This document shows, piece by piece, positions 6,730-14,762 of a DNA stretch of 41,799 nt. The stretch's first letter is position 1, and every line of letters begins with the position of its first letter. Made by a program: the position numbers and the translations under genes. The stretch is from an uncultured Collinsella sp. Its GTDB lineage: Bacteria > Actinomycetota > Coriobacteriia > Coriobacteriales > Coriobacteriaceae. The DNA lies in NCBI GenBank assembly GCA_900762015.1, contig CAAFEX010000003.1:1-41799 (forward strand), given 5' to 3'. A model generated the notes under the pieces. The model did not search any database. It saw only the letters and a program-made list of their open reading frames with translations, and had not been told where the DNA came from.

Positions 6730-9201
6730 CTACTGTGATGCAATCTGCGCGAGGCGAGCGCGTGCGACTGCCGCCTGACCGTAGGCGATGCAGCCGTCAT
6801 TGATGGGTACGGTGTGGGGGACAAGGACAGTAGGGCCTGCGCTTTTGAGCTCGCGGGTGAGGAGCTGAAGGAGAAGTCGGTTCATGAACACGCCGCCCGA
6901 GAGCGCGACGGTGTCGATGCCCTCGGGCACGCAGATATCGCTGGCGATGCGCGCCGAGGAGCGCGCGACGGCGACATGGAAGTCGAGTGCGAGCCTGTCG
7001 GCGGGCGCTCCGGCTTCAATTCCTCCCAAAAGTGCCTCAAAGAGTGCTTTCTGGTCCAGAACATAGGGGCCGTCCAGCCACGATGGGCCAGATGCGAAAT
7101 AGCCGGCGTTGTCGTCGGGAAAATGGGCGATTTCGTTGTCGAGCGCGCGCCAGGCGGCGGCTTCGAGTTCTATGGCGGGTTCGCCCTCGTAGGTTGCCTT
7201 GTCGCAGATGCCCAGAATTGCTGCCGCGGCATCAAAGAGACGCCCCATGCTGCTGGTACGCGGGCTGTTGATGCCGCGCTCAATCATGGTGGCTGTCACG
7301 CTGCGCGTTTGCTCGTCGAGGCTGTCCAAAAGCCGAGCGGCACCTGGGTGCTCGAGCAGGCCGAGCTCGCTGAGCAGGGCAAAGGCGTTGCGGCGGGCGT
7401 CGCGCACGGAGGCCGCCCCGCCGGGGAGCGCCCAGGTGCGCAAATGCGCGGCGCGCTCAAAGCCGCCAAGGCCGGCGACAAGAAACTCGCCGCCCCAAAT
7501 GGTCCCATCGGTGCCGGCGCCGGTGCCGTCAAAGGCGATGCCAAGGACGCGCGCGTCGGTTGTAAGCTGGCCCGCGGCGATGGCCTCGGCCATTACGCTC
7601 GCGATATGCGCATGATGGTGCTGCACCTCGACGAGCGGCAGATTGCATTTTCGCGCCTGTTCGCGCGCCCACTGGCCCGATAGATAGCTGGGGTGTAAAT
7701 CGCAGGCCAAGGCGGCAGGCGCCAAGTCAAAGAGATCTTCCAAGCGCGTGCGCGCGGCGTTCCAGGCATCGAAGGTCCCGCCGTTTTCAACATCGCCGAT
7801 ATGCTGCGACACAAAACAGGTTGCCTCGCCGTTCGTCCCTTCACGCGTGAGCGCAATCGTGGCCTTTTGTTGTGGCCCGCAGGCGAGCACGCAGGACGGA
7901 GCGCCGTCGCGCGCCGGCAACGGCAGCGGCTGGGGTGCATATCCGCGAGCGCGGCGCACGGGCATAACGGCGCCGTCGACCACGCGCACTACAGAGTCGT
8001 CGTAGCGCGAGAGGATCGCGCGGTCGTTACCGAGCAGCGCGTCGGCGATGCCGGCGGCAACGAGGTGTTCCCAGGCAAGATCGTCATCGGTCTCGATGGG
8101 CTCTTCGCTCAGGTTGCCGCTGGTCATGACGAGCGCGTGCATACCGTGCGACGCGGCAGCTGCAAGCAGAAGATGCTGAAGCGGGGTGTAGGGGAGCATG
8201 ACGCCGAGCTCGGGCAAGTCGTGCGCGACAGACGGTGCGAGTATGAGGGCGTCGGGAGAGTCGCCGCCGCTCTCGCAAACGGCACGTCGGCGCAGCAGCA
8301 CAATGGGGCGGATACTGCCGGCGAGCAGATCGCGCTCAGCGTCGTCGATATGGCACAGGCGCCCGGCATCGGCAAGACTGCGCACCATGACGGCAAGCGG
8401 CTTATTGCTGCGACGCTTGCGACGGCGCAGCTCGGCCACCGCCTGCTCGTTGGCAGCGTCACAGGATAGATGGAATCCGCCCAGGCCCTTGATGGCGACG
8501 ATGCCACCGCTGGCCAGCAGCTCAACGCAGCGCTCGATGATAGCGTCGCTGGCCTCGCGTGTGGTGCCGACGGCCGGTGTCGCGGACGAATTCCCGCACG
8601 CATCGCCGTTCACAGCCTCGCGCCACGTAATATGCGGCCCGCAATCAAAGCAGGCATCGGGCTGCGCGTGAAAACGCCGGTCGAGTGGGTCGGCATACTC
8701 CGCGGCGCAGGAGGGGCACATGGGAAAACAATCCATCGAGGTGGCCGCTCGGTCATAGGGCAGCGACCGGATGATGGTAAAGCGCGGCCCGCAGTTGGTG
8801 CAGTTGATAAAGGGGTAGTGATAGCGTCGGTCGGCGGGGTCGAACAGCTCGCGCAGACAATCGTCACAGGTAGCGATATCGGGCGAGACAAGTGTGGTGT
8901 GCGCGGTCTGGTCCTGCGATGCCACAATGTGAAAGCCCTGCTCATTGGCAGTGCTCCAGCCGCTAGGCTCCAAATCCGCAATATCGACTCGCTCAACGCG
9001 AGCCGCCGCGGGCGCATGCTCAGAAAGCGCGGCAACAAAAGCATCGAGCGCATCGGCCGGAGCGTGCGCCTCGATATGCACGCCGTCGCCCGCGTTGAGC
9101 ACCCAGCCGCAAATGCCGTGCGCCATGGCCTCGCGATACACAAACGGCCGCATGCCAACGCCCTGCACAATGCCCGTTACATGAATATGCACATGCCGCA
9201 T
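6730..9201 (-). CDS. hypF: Carbamoyltransferase HypF
   Basis: An 823-residue protein with the full HypF domain order: acylphosphatase (about 1-95, with Arg18 in GVGMRPF and Asn36), two zinc-finger pairs (Cys112/115 with 134/137, Cys162/165 with 184/187), a YrdC-like domain (about 215-400) and a Kae1-like carbamoyltransferase domain with QHHHAHIASVMAE. It turns carbamoyl phosphate into carbamoyl-AMP and carbamoylates the HypE terminal cysteine. The start at 9201 is set by GAGGAG six bases upstream; an earlier in-frame ATG would lie inside the R2 palindrome. It is the first of hypF-hypC-hypD-hypE. Confidence 0.96.
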   Translation of the reverse strand: MRHVHIHVTGIVQGVGMRPFVYREAMAHGICGWVLNAGDGVHIEAHAPADALDAFVAALSEHAPAAARVERVDIADLEPSGWSTANEQGFHIVASQDQTAHTTLVSPDIATCDDCLRELFDPADRRYHYPFINCTNCGPRFTIIRSLPYDRAATSMDCFPMCPSCAAEYADPLDRRFHAQPDACFDCGPHITWREAVNGDACGNSSATPAVGTTREASDAIIERCVELLASGGIVAIKGLGGFHLSCDAANEQAVAELRRRKRRSNKPLAVMVRSLADAGRLCHIDDAERDLLAGSIRPIVLLRRRAVCESGGDSPDALILAPSVAHDLPELGVMLPYTPLQHLLLAAAASHGMHALVMTSGNLSEEPIETDDDLAWEHLVAAGIADALLGNDRAILSRYDDSVVRVVDGAVMPVRRARGYAPQPLPLPARDGAPSCVLACGPQQKATIALTREGTNGEATCFVSQHIGDVENGGTFDAWNAARTRLEDLFDLAPAALACDLHPSYLSGQWAREQARKCNLPLVEVQHHHAHIASVMAEAIAAGQLTTDARVLGIAFDGTGAGTDGTIWGGEFLVAGLGGFERAAHLRTWALPGGAASVRDARRNAFALLSELGLLEHPGAARLLDSLDEQTRSVTATMIERGINSPRTSSMGRLFDAAAAILGICDKATYEGEPAIELEAAAWRALDNEIAHFPDDNAGYFASGPSWLDGPYVLDQKALFEALLGGIEAGAPADRLALDFHVAVARSSARIASDICVPEGIDTVALSGGVFMNRLLLQLLTRELKSAGPTVLVPHTVPINDGCIAYGQAAVARARLAQIASQ

Positions 9202-9224
9202 GCGACGCTCCTCATCAAAACCGA

Positions 9225-9294
9225 CCAAAAAGGGACAGGTTTATTTTGGTAGGTAAAACGCTAAACCTGCCAAAACAAACCTGTCCCTTTTTGG
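9225..9294. repeat. R2 GGGAC-core large palindrome
   Basis: An almost perfect 70-bp palindrome: left arm CCAAAAAGGGACAGGTTT plus about 12 more bases, right arm ending AAACCTGTCCCTTTTTGG, with two mismatches and a six-base loop. It sits between the nikR stop and the hypF ribosome binding site. Any transcript reading from nikR into hypF would carry this hairpin in front of hypF. Confidence 0.8.
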
Positions 9295-9317
9295 CGGGTG
9301 CGCTGCGGGAAATCCCG

Positions 9318-9830
9318 CTATAGCCCCAGGCTTTGCTTGGTGGCGGCGCAGGTGAGCTCGCCGTGCTTAACGCCGCGCAGGCCCAGCAGGCGGTCGGCTA
9401 GTTCGTAGACGCGCTCGCCGCGACCCTTGAGCGCCAGAATCTCCAAGCAGTTGTGGTGATCCAGATGCACGTGCATGGTCGATACGATTTCATCGGTGTA
9501 GTCGTGCTGCACCTCGTCCAGGCGGCGCGTCAGGTCGCCGGTGTGATGGTCGTAAATCATGGTGAGCGACCCGATGACCTGCTCGTCGGGCGTTCGCATC
9601 TGCTCCTTGGCAATCGAGGCGCGAATCAGGTCGCGCACGGCCTCGGAGCGGTTGGCCACGTCGCCGCGGCGCGCGATCTGTTCGTCAAAACGGCGCAGCA
9701 GGTCGTCCGGTGCGGTAACCGAAAAGCGGACCAGCTCGGAGCCGGAGCCACTACAGTGGCAGCTCGCATCACCGTCCGCCCCGTGCGGATGCTCGTGCTC
9801 GTATCCGCTGCCATGCTCGTGTCCGGCCAC
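9318..9830 (-). CDS. nikR: Nickel-responsive regulator NikR with His/Cys-rich N-terminus
   Basis: A 170-residue ribbon-helix-helix regulator. The DNA-binding strand and helices are about residues 31-78 (ELVRFSVTAPDDLLRRF...), followed by the ACT-like nickel domain. His109, His120, His122 and Cys128 show exactly the spacing of the E. coli square-planar nickel ligands His76, His87, His89 and Cys95. Unusual is a 30-residue N-terminal extension rich in His and Cys (MAGHEHGSGYEHEHPHG, then SCHCSG), which resembles metal-storage tails. Next to hypF-C-D-E, it probably links nickel supply to hydrogenase maturation. It starts one base after the stop of the upstream small gene, so the two are an operon. 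Confidence 0.9.
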   Translation of the reverse strand: MAGHEHGSGYEHEHPHGADGDASCHCSGSGSELVRFSVTAPDDLLRRFDEQIARRGDVANRSEAVRDLIRASIAKEQMRTPDEQVIGSLTMIYDHHTGDLTRRLDEVQHDYTDEIVSTMHVHLDHHNCLEILALKGRGERVYELADRLLGLRGVKHGELTCAATKQSLGL

Positions 9831-9831
9831 T

Positions 9832-10080
9832 TTACACCAGCTTCACGGATCCGACGGAGTTGTGGTCGGCCTCGATGGCCTCTTCGTAGCCCTCGAGTGC
9901 GTCGTGGGCCTCGTGCAGCGCGGCCATGGCTGCCTCGAGCTTGGCGCCGATGCGCTCCATGTCAAAATTCTCGGTCGCATGCAGCAGCTGATGGCTCCAC
10001 TCATGAGCGAGCTCGATGGTGTCGTCGACCTGTTTGACGCTCATGGCAAGCTGACTCATGTTCATTCCAACATCATGCAT
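9832..10080 (-). CDS. Small helical protein of unknown function, upstream of nikR
   Basis: An 82-residue, acidic, mostly helical protein with several His and Met residues (MHDVGMNMSQLAM..., HEWSHQLLHATENF). No family is recognised. AGGAG precedes the start and the stop is one base from the nikR start, so both are probably translated from one mRNA. Its position suggests a role in nickel handling or nikR control, but this is inference only. Confidence 0.7.
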   Translation of the reverse strand: MHDVGMNMSQLAMSVKQVDDTIELAHEWSHQLLHATENFDMERIGAKLEAAMAALHEAHDALEGYEEAIEADHNSVGSVKLV

Positions 10081-10152
10081 GGGAAATCTCCTTTTGTATG
10101 GGGCAGTTCAGTGGTTCAGATTTTACTACGCCCGCTCTGCGCGCAGCTGCAT

Positions 10153-10189
10153 AAGAAAACGGGTACGAGTCTGTGCGACCCGCACCCGT
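10153..10189 (-). terminator. Terminator downstream of trxA
   Basis: Read on the minus strand, ACGGGTGCGGGTC pairs with GACTCGTACCCGT (two mismatches) and is followed by TTTTCTT. It separates trxA from the nikR operon. Confidence 0.6.
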
Positions 10190-10301
10190 TCACTGGGGGC
10201 TGTTTGTGATTACCATACTATCCGTGGTTGCACTCGGTGCATTCAGAAGTCCGGCGAGCGGTGCAAAAGCGCTCATAGACGGCGGGTAAGTAACAAGCGT
10301 A

Positions 10302-10622
10302 TTACAGATGCTTCTCCAGCAGCGCCTGCAGCCTCGCCTTGGGCAGAGCGCCAACCGAGCGGTCAATCTCCTCGCCGTTCTTAAACACAATCAGCGTGGG
10401 GATGCTCATGACGCCATACTTCATGGCCAGGTCCTGGTTGTCGTCGACGTTGCATTTGGCAACGGCAAGCTTGCCCGCCAGCTCATCGGCAACCTCGTCA
10501 ACGATGGGCGAGAGGGATCGACAGGGCCCGCACCACGGTGCCCAAAAATCGACCAGCACGGGCAGGCTGTCGTTAACGATGGAATCGAAGTTCTCGGGGG
10601 TAATCTGATTAATGTCAGCCAT
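10302..10622 (-). CDS. trxA: Thioredoxin
   Basis: A 106-residue classical thioredoxin with the active site WCGPC (Cys31, Cys34) and the cis-proline loop SIPTLIVF. It is a cytosolic dithiol reductant. The start at 10622 is set by GGAGG five bases upstream; longer in-frame starts have no ribosome binding site. It is monocistronic and divergent from the following unknown gene. No thioredoxin reductase gene is in the window. Confidence 0.95.
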   Translation of the reverse strand: MADINQITPENFDSIVNDSLPVLVDFWAPWCGPCRSLSPIVDEVADELAGKLAVAKCNVDDNQDLAMKYGVMSIPTLIVFKNGEEIDRSVGALPKARLQALLEKHL

Positions 10623-10724
10623 GGTGACCTCCATAATGCGACGCGGCTCGGCCGCGTAAAACTCAGTACGACCGTGCTTATACCCAGCCGCCCGCAAAGC
10701 AACCACTCGCGGGCAGCTCTTTTA

Positions 10725-10730
10725 TATAAT
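10725..10730 (+). promoter_or_regulatory. -10 box of the gene at 10759
   Basis: A perfect TATAAT in a short AT-rich patch, about 29 bp before the start codon. No good -35 is seen, so confidence is modest. Confidence 0.4.
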
Positions 10731-10758
10731 GGTGGGCACGCAAACGATTGGAGAGCGC

Positions 10759-11334
10759 ATGCCCACGTCACAAAGCCAGAAAAAAGAAGCCATCGCCCAG
10801 GCGACCGAGCAGGAGCTCGCATCGCTCGCGGGCCGTGGCGTGCGTATCGCGGGCAACGCGTGCTCGCCGATCGTGCTGGTCAAAGGCGATTTGGACGAGG
10901 CCGAGCGTTCGGGTGGCGAGCTTGCCGCCGGCCCGGATGGCGCGGCGTTGCGCAAGGCGCTTGGGGCCATCGGCTACGCGCCCGAGGATTTTTGCGTGCT
11001 GGCAAGCGTCGCCGGCGTGGGTGACGGAGCGGTCGCGGTGGGCGAGACTCTGCCGTGCGAGCTGTTCCGTGAGGCGCTTGAGGCTTTGGACCCCGAGGCG
11101 GTGCTGCTGCTCGACAACAACGCGGCTGACGCCATGCGCGAGACCTACGCCGATATGCTTGTGGCGATCGATGACTTCGACACCGCCATGCTCAAGCCCG
11201 GCCTGGTCGCCCATGTGCAGGGCCGCCGCGTGCTCGCACTCGACGGCTTTGAGGCAGCACTCACCGACAAGGCTGCTAAGCAGCGCATGTGGGCATACAT
11301 CAAGCAGCTGACCCCGGCAGCCGCGCCGCTGTAG
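10759..11334 (+). CDS. Conserved-looking protein of unknown function
   Basis: A 191-residue, soluble, alpha/beta protein with no signal peptide or membrane segment. The region EALDPEAVLLLDNNAADAMRE faintly resembles the core strand and helix of the uracil-DNA glycosylase fold (usually ...VVALG..A...), but catalytic motifs are not visible, so that is only a hint. The start is chosen at 10759 because GGAG lies at 10750-10753. It stands alone, convergent with the histidine kinase gene. Confidence 0.75.
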   Translation: MPTSQSQKKEAIAQATEQELASLAGRGVRIAGNACSPIVLVKGDLDEAERSGGELAAGPDGAALRKALGAIGYAPEDFCVLASVAGVGDGAVAVGETLPCELFREALEALDPEAVLLLDNNAADAMRETYADMLVAIDDFDTAMLKPGLVAHVQGRRVLALDGFEAALTDKAAKQRMWAYIKQLTPAAAPL

Positions 11335-11388
11335 CGGATTGGCGCCGGCGAGCGATTGTCTGGCGGGCTCGAGATCGGCGCCGCACTT

Positions 11389-12666
11389 CTACATCACAGC
11401 ACGCAGCTCAAACCGATCGCCGTTAATGCGGAACTGACAGTTGCCGTTCATGCGCTCCACGGCAAGTTTGATGCTCTTGGTGCCAAAGCCGTGGCCCGCA
11501 TGCCGGGTCACGGGCATGCCGTCGACCATGCGCGGCGCGCGGTCAAACGTGTTGGAAACTAACAGCAGCAGCTGGCCGTCCTCCAATCGCAGGTCAAAGT
11601 CGACGAATCGCTTTCCCTGGGGCGCGGCGCTTGCGGCGGTGATAGCGTTTTCCAAGGCATTTGAGAGCACGCTAAACAGGTCGGCGTCACCTACGTGGAC
11701 GGTTTCGGGTACGGCGGCGCGCAGATTGGCGGTAATGCCGTTTCTATTGATATCCGAGTTAAATGACGAAAGCGCGATGTTTACGGTCTCGTTGGCACAG
11801 AAGCGGCGTACGGCGGTGCGGTCGCCGGCTTCGCAGAGTTCGTCGATGCGTTTGAGCGCCTCGTCGGTGTGGCCCTCCTCAATTAAAGCGGCCAGGCCGC
11901 GTAGGAAGTGGCGCATATCGTGGCGAAGAATCGACAGCTCGCGCCCAGATTGACGCCAAGCCTCGAGCTCTTTGATGGCGGCGCTGTCGCGGGTCTCGAG
12001 CATCCAGCGCTCTCGCTCGGCGGTTTCCTTTTCTTCGTATTCGCGCAGGTAAACGGCAAGAAACATAAGATAGAAGGCACAGAGCGCAAATGCCAAAAAC
12101 TCAACCGTTACCACCGAGCCCGAGTGGAATAGCGTGGTGTAGACGTTGGTGGCATAGTCAAAGACGTAATAGACGAGCGGCAGGATTAAAAGGATGCCCA
12201 GCTCGGTGGTGCTTTTAATCGCCAAGCGCGGACCGATGTCGCCGGCCCAATGCAACAGGACGGCAAAGACGGCGAGTGTGGTCGCGATACGCGCCAGATA
12301 GTACGCGATCTGCGAATCGGTTGCGGCAAAGGCGGCGATGCCCATCCAGTTGCTGAACTGACAGCTCAGATAGGCACTCGTAATGCCGAGCACGGCAAGC
12401 AGCGGGCTCAGGAGGTAGCGCGCGCACAAATAGATGACGAGCGGCAGATGCACGACGAGTGGATATACCTGGCGGGCGAAAAGCTCGCCGCCGACGGCAT
12501 TGGCGAGGCCAAATGCGCATCCGGTTACGGCACCGACCAGCACCAGTTCAAGCGCATGACGCCGGTTGATCTCGATACCGCACAGCGCCGCCGAGGCAAA
12601 GACGCCAAAGAGTAGCGTTGTGGCGTGGTGGATTGCCCAAAGGATCATTTCGACCGAGGAGACCAT
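11389..12666 (-). CDS. Sensor histidine kinase, AgrC/GHKL type
   Basis: A 425-residue membrane kinase. The first 205 residues hold about six or seven hydrophobic segments. A coiled linker (206-245) leads to the phospho-acceptor region LRHDMRHFLRG (His249), then a GHKL ATPase domain with NALENAITA (N box) and GHGFGTKSI (G box). This layout matches AgrC/NatK-like kinases that often sense peptides. Its ATG overlaps the regulator's stop by one base (TGATG), so the pair is translationally coupled. The signal is unknown and no pheromone precursor gene was seen nearby. Confidence 0.9.
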   Translation of the reverse strand: MVSSVEMILWAIHHATTLLFGVFASAALCGIEINRRHALELVLVGAVTGCAFGLANAVGGELFARQVYPLVVHLPLVIYLCARYLLSPLLAVLGITSAYLSCQFSNWMGIAAFAATDSQIAYYLARIATTLAVFAVLLHWAGDIGPRLAIKSTTELGILLILPLVYYVFDYATNVYTTLFHSGSVVTVEFLAFALCAFYLMFLAVYLREYEEKETAERERWMLETRDSAAIKELEAWRQSGRELSILRHDMRHFLRGLAALIEEGHTDEALKRIDELCEAGDRTAVRRFCANETVNIALSSFNSDINRNGITANLRAAVPETVHVGDADLFSVLSNALENAITAASAAPQGKRFVDFDLRLEDGQLLLLVSNTFDRAPRMVDGMPVTRHAGHGFGTKSIKLAVERMNGNCQFRINGDRFELRAVM

Positions 12667-13388
12667 CAGCGCCTCCCACCCTCAAAGCGCACCGCAAAGT
12701 AGGCGTCTTGGAATCCCTGCTTGCAGCTGCGCGAAAGCGGGATGCACGCGCCGGAGCGCATGACGATGTCTGTGCGATTGAAGTGGTCGATGTTGCGCAA
12801 GTTGACCTGGTAACTACGGTGGCATTTAAAGAAGGCGGTATTTTGCGCCAAACGGTCCTTGACGCTGCGGAACGACTCGAGTGCCTCGATATCGCGTCCG
12901 TCGCGCAGGTGGAAGACCACGTGCTTGTTGCGCGCCTCGGCATATTCGATGTCGGACAGGCGCAGGGCGTGGTAGCCAAAGGACGTTTTGATCACGAGCT
13001 CGTCGGTTGCCGCCGGGCGCATGCTCGAAAGCTCGTCGAGTAACTGCGCCAGGCGTTCGTAAGTCACGGGCTTGAGCAGATAGTCGAAGGCGCGGACCTC
13101 GTAGGACTCCAGTGCAAACTCGGGCGACGAGGTGAGGAACACCAGGCGCACGGCGGTGTCGGCCTGGCGCAGTTCGCGTGCGGTGTCCATGCCGTTGACG
13201 AGCGGCATGATCATGTCGAGCAGAATGATGTCGGCGCGCGATGCGGCATGGCGGGCCAGCAGGTCCTCGCCGCACGTGACGAGCGCAACATCGACCGTCG
13301 TGCCCGTCTCGGTCGACCAACGGTCGATCATCCGGTGCAGTCTATCTAGAAAAGCGACGTCGTCGTCGCAGGCAATAATCTTGAGCAT
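12666..13388 (-). CDS. LytTR-family response regulator
   Basis: A 240-residue two-domain regulator: receiver domain (about 1-118, acidic pocket ACDDD, phospho-acceptor Asp58 in IILLDMIMP, Lys in LLKP) and a LytTR DNA-binding domain (about 135-235, with FFKCHRSYQVNL). LytTR regulators pair with AgrC/LytS kinases and bind direct repeats. The start at 13388 follows AAGGGGG; the longer in-frame start has none. It is upstream of and overlapping the kinase gene. Confidence 0.92.
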   Translation of the reverse strand: MLKIIACDDDVAFLDRLHRMIDRWSTETGTTVDVALVTCGEDLLARHAASRADIILLDMIMPLVNGMDTARELRQADTAVRLVFLTSSPEFALESYEVRAFDYLLKPVTYERLAQLLDELSSMRPAATDELVIKTSFGYHALRLSDIEYAEARNKHVVFHLRDGRDIEALESFRSVKDRLAQNTAFFKCHRSYQVNLRNIDHFNRTDIVMRSGACIPLSRSCKQGFQDAYFAVRFEGGRR

Positions 13389-13596
13389 TCTGAGCCCCCT
13401 TAGTAGTTCGATTTTGCCACATTGGGTGCGGACCGCTCGCGGAGGCGTGTTCCATTTGCGCCCCGCGTCGTGCAACTCGCGCCGAGCGGTATTGCGGTGG
13501 CGAAAGATGCCTCCCGCGCCATCGAGAGCTCAGCTATCCTCAGCTTGCCAGTTCGAATATGGACCTGCCACATGATTGAATCTTTATTTCAACTTT

Positions 13597-13646
13597 ACAC
13601 CTAGGTTTACAGCTGTCTTGTCAGCTGTAAACCTAGGTGTCATACT
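13597..13646 (+). promoter_or_regulatory. nadA promoter with large NiaR-type operator
   Basis: A perfect 19-bp inverted repeat, ACACCTAGGTTTACAGCTG (13597-13615) and its inverse (13622-13640), has a TCTTGT centre. A -35 TTGTCA (13618-13623) and a -10 CATACT (13641-13646) with 17-bp spacing are embedded in it, so a bound repressor would cover the -35. The inner part, TACAGCTGTCTTGTCAGCTGTA, matches in style the TGTCTTGACA-centred NiaR boxes known in Firmicutes (from memory). NiaR is encoded by the last gene of this operon. Confidence 0.75.
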
Positions 13647-13681
13647 AAAGCCCCAAGATTCGCCAAAAGAGAGGGGCCTTG

Positions 13682-14707
13682 ATGGCACAGAGCGCGAACA
13701 TGGATGCGTCGGAGCTTGCACGCGATATCGCGGCCGGCCTAGCATCGGCAACGACGGCAACGGAGCGCGCGGCACTGGTGCCCGCAGAGCTCGTCGAGGC
13801 CATTCAGCAACTAAAAACCCAACGCGACGCGGTGATCCTAGCGCACTATTACGTGGCGCCCGAGGTACAGGCCGTGGCTGATTACGTCGGCGACAGCTTT
13901 TACCTGGCAAAGCTTGCCAAGAGCCTGCCGCAGCAGACCATCGTGCTGTGCGGCGTGGAGTTTATGGGCGAGAGCGCCAAGCTGCTCAACCCCACCAAGA
14001 CCGTGCTGCTGCCCGAGCCGGGCGCGGATTGTCCCATGGCTCATATGGTCAAGCGCGAGACGGTCGACGCCGCCCGCGCCGAGTACGGCGACGACCTTGC
14101 CGTGGTGTGCTACGTCAACTCCACGGTTGAGATCAAGAGCTGGAGTGACGTGTGTGTCACCAGTTCCAACGCCGTCAAGATCGTGTCCGAGCTACCGCAG
14201 CAGCATATCCTGTTCATTCCCGACCAAAACCTGGGCCGCTTCGTAGCCGAGCAGGTGCCGCAAAAGCACGTCATCCTCAACAACGGCTACTGCCCGCGCC
14301 ATCACATCATCACCGTCGAGCAGATCGTCGACGCGACGGAGGCCCACCCCGACGCGCTCGTGCTGGCGCATCCCGAGTGCAAGGCCGACGTGCTGGCCGA
14401 GGCCGACTACATCGGCTCCACCGCCGGCATCATCAAGTATGCCGAGGAGTCGGACGCCAGCGAATTCATCATCGTGACGGTCCGCGGCGTGCTCTACGAG
14501 CTCGAGCGCCGCTGCCAGGGCACCGGCAAAAAGTTCTACTTCCCCGCGGTGCAGCCCACCTGCGTCAACATGGATCTCATCACGCTCGAAAAGCTCGTGC
14601 ACTGCCTGGAGACAGGCGAGGGCGAGGTGCAGATCGGCGTGTCGGACGAGGCTGCCGACCAGGCCAAGCTCACGCTCGACCGCATGCTCGAGTACGCGGC
14701 GCGCTAG
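13682..14707 (+). CDS. nadA: Quinolinate synthase
   Basis: A 341-residue [4Fe-4S] quinolinate synthase, which condenses iminoaspartate with dihydroxyacetone phosphate to quinolinate. Cluster ligands are Cys117 (GADCPMAHM), Cys204 (GYCPRHH) and Cys294 (QPTCVNMD), with the spacing of the family. The active-site CYVNST segment and HPECKADV are also present. ATG at 13682 follows GAGAGGGG; an adjacent TTG is a possible but less likely start. It is the first gene of nadA-nadB-nadC-niaR. Confidence 0.96.
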   Translation: MAQSANMDASELARDIAAGLASATTATERAALVPAELVEAIQQLKTQRDAVILAHYYVAPEVQAVADYVGDSFYLAKLAKSLPQQTIVLCGVEFMGESAKLLNPTKTVLLPEPGADCPMAHMVKRETVDAARAEYGDDLAVVCYVNSTVEIKSWSDVCVTSSNAVKIVSELPQQHILFIPDQNLGRFVAEQVPQKHVILNNGYCPRHHIITVEQIVDATEAHPDALVLAHPECKADVLAEADYIGSTAGIIKYAEESDASEFIIVTVRGVLYELERRCQGTGKKFYFPAVQPTCVNMDLITLEKLVHCLETGEGEVQIGVSDEAADQAKLTLDRMLEYAAR

Positions 14708-14762
14708 AACGATGTGACATGAGGGGCGGTTCCCCAGTCACATTACAAGGGAGAGGATTCCT

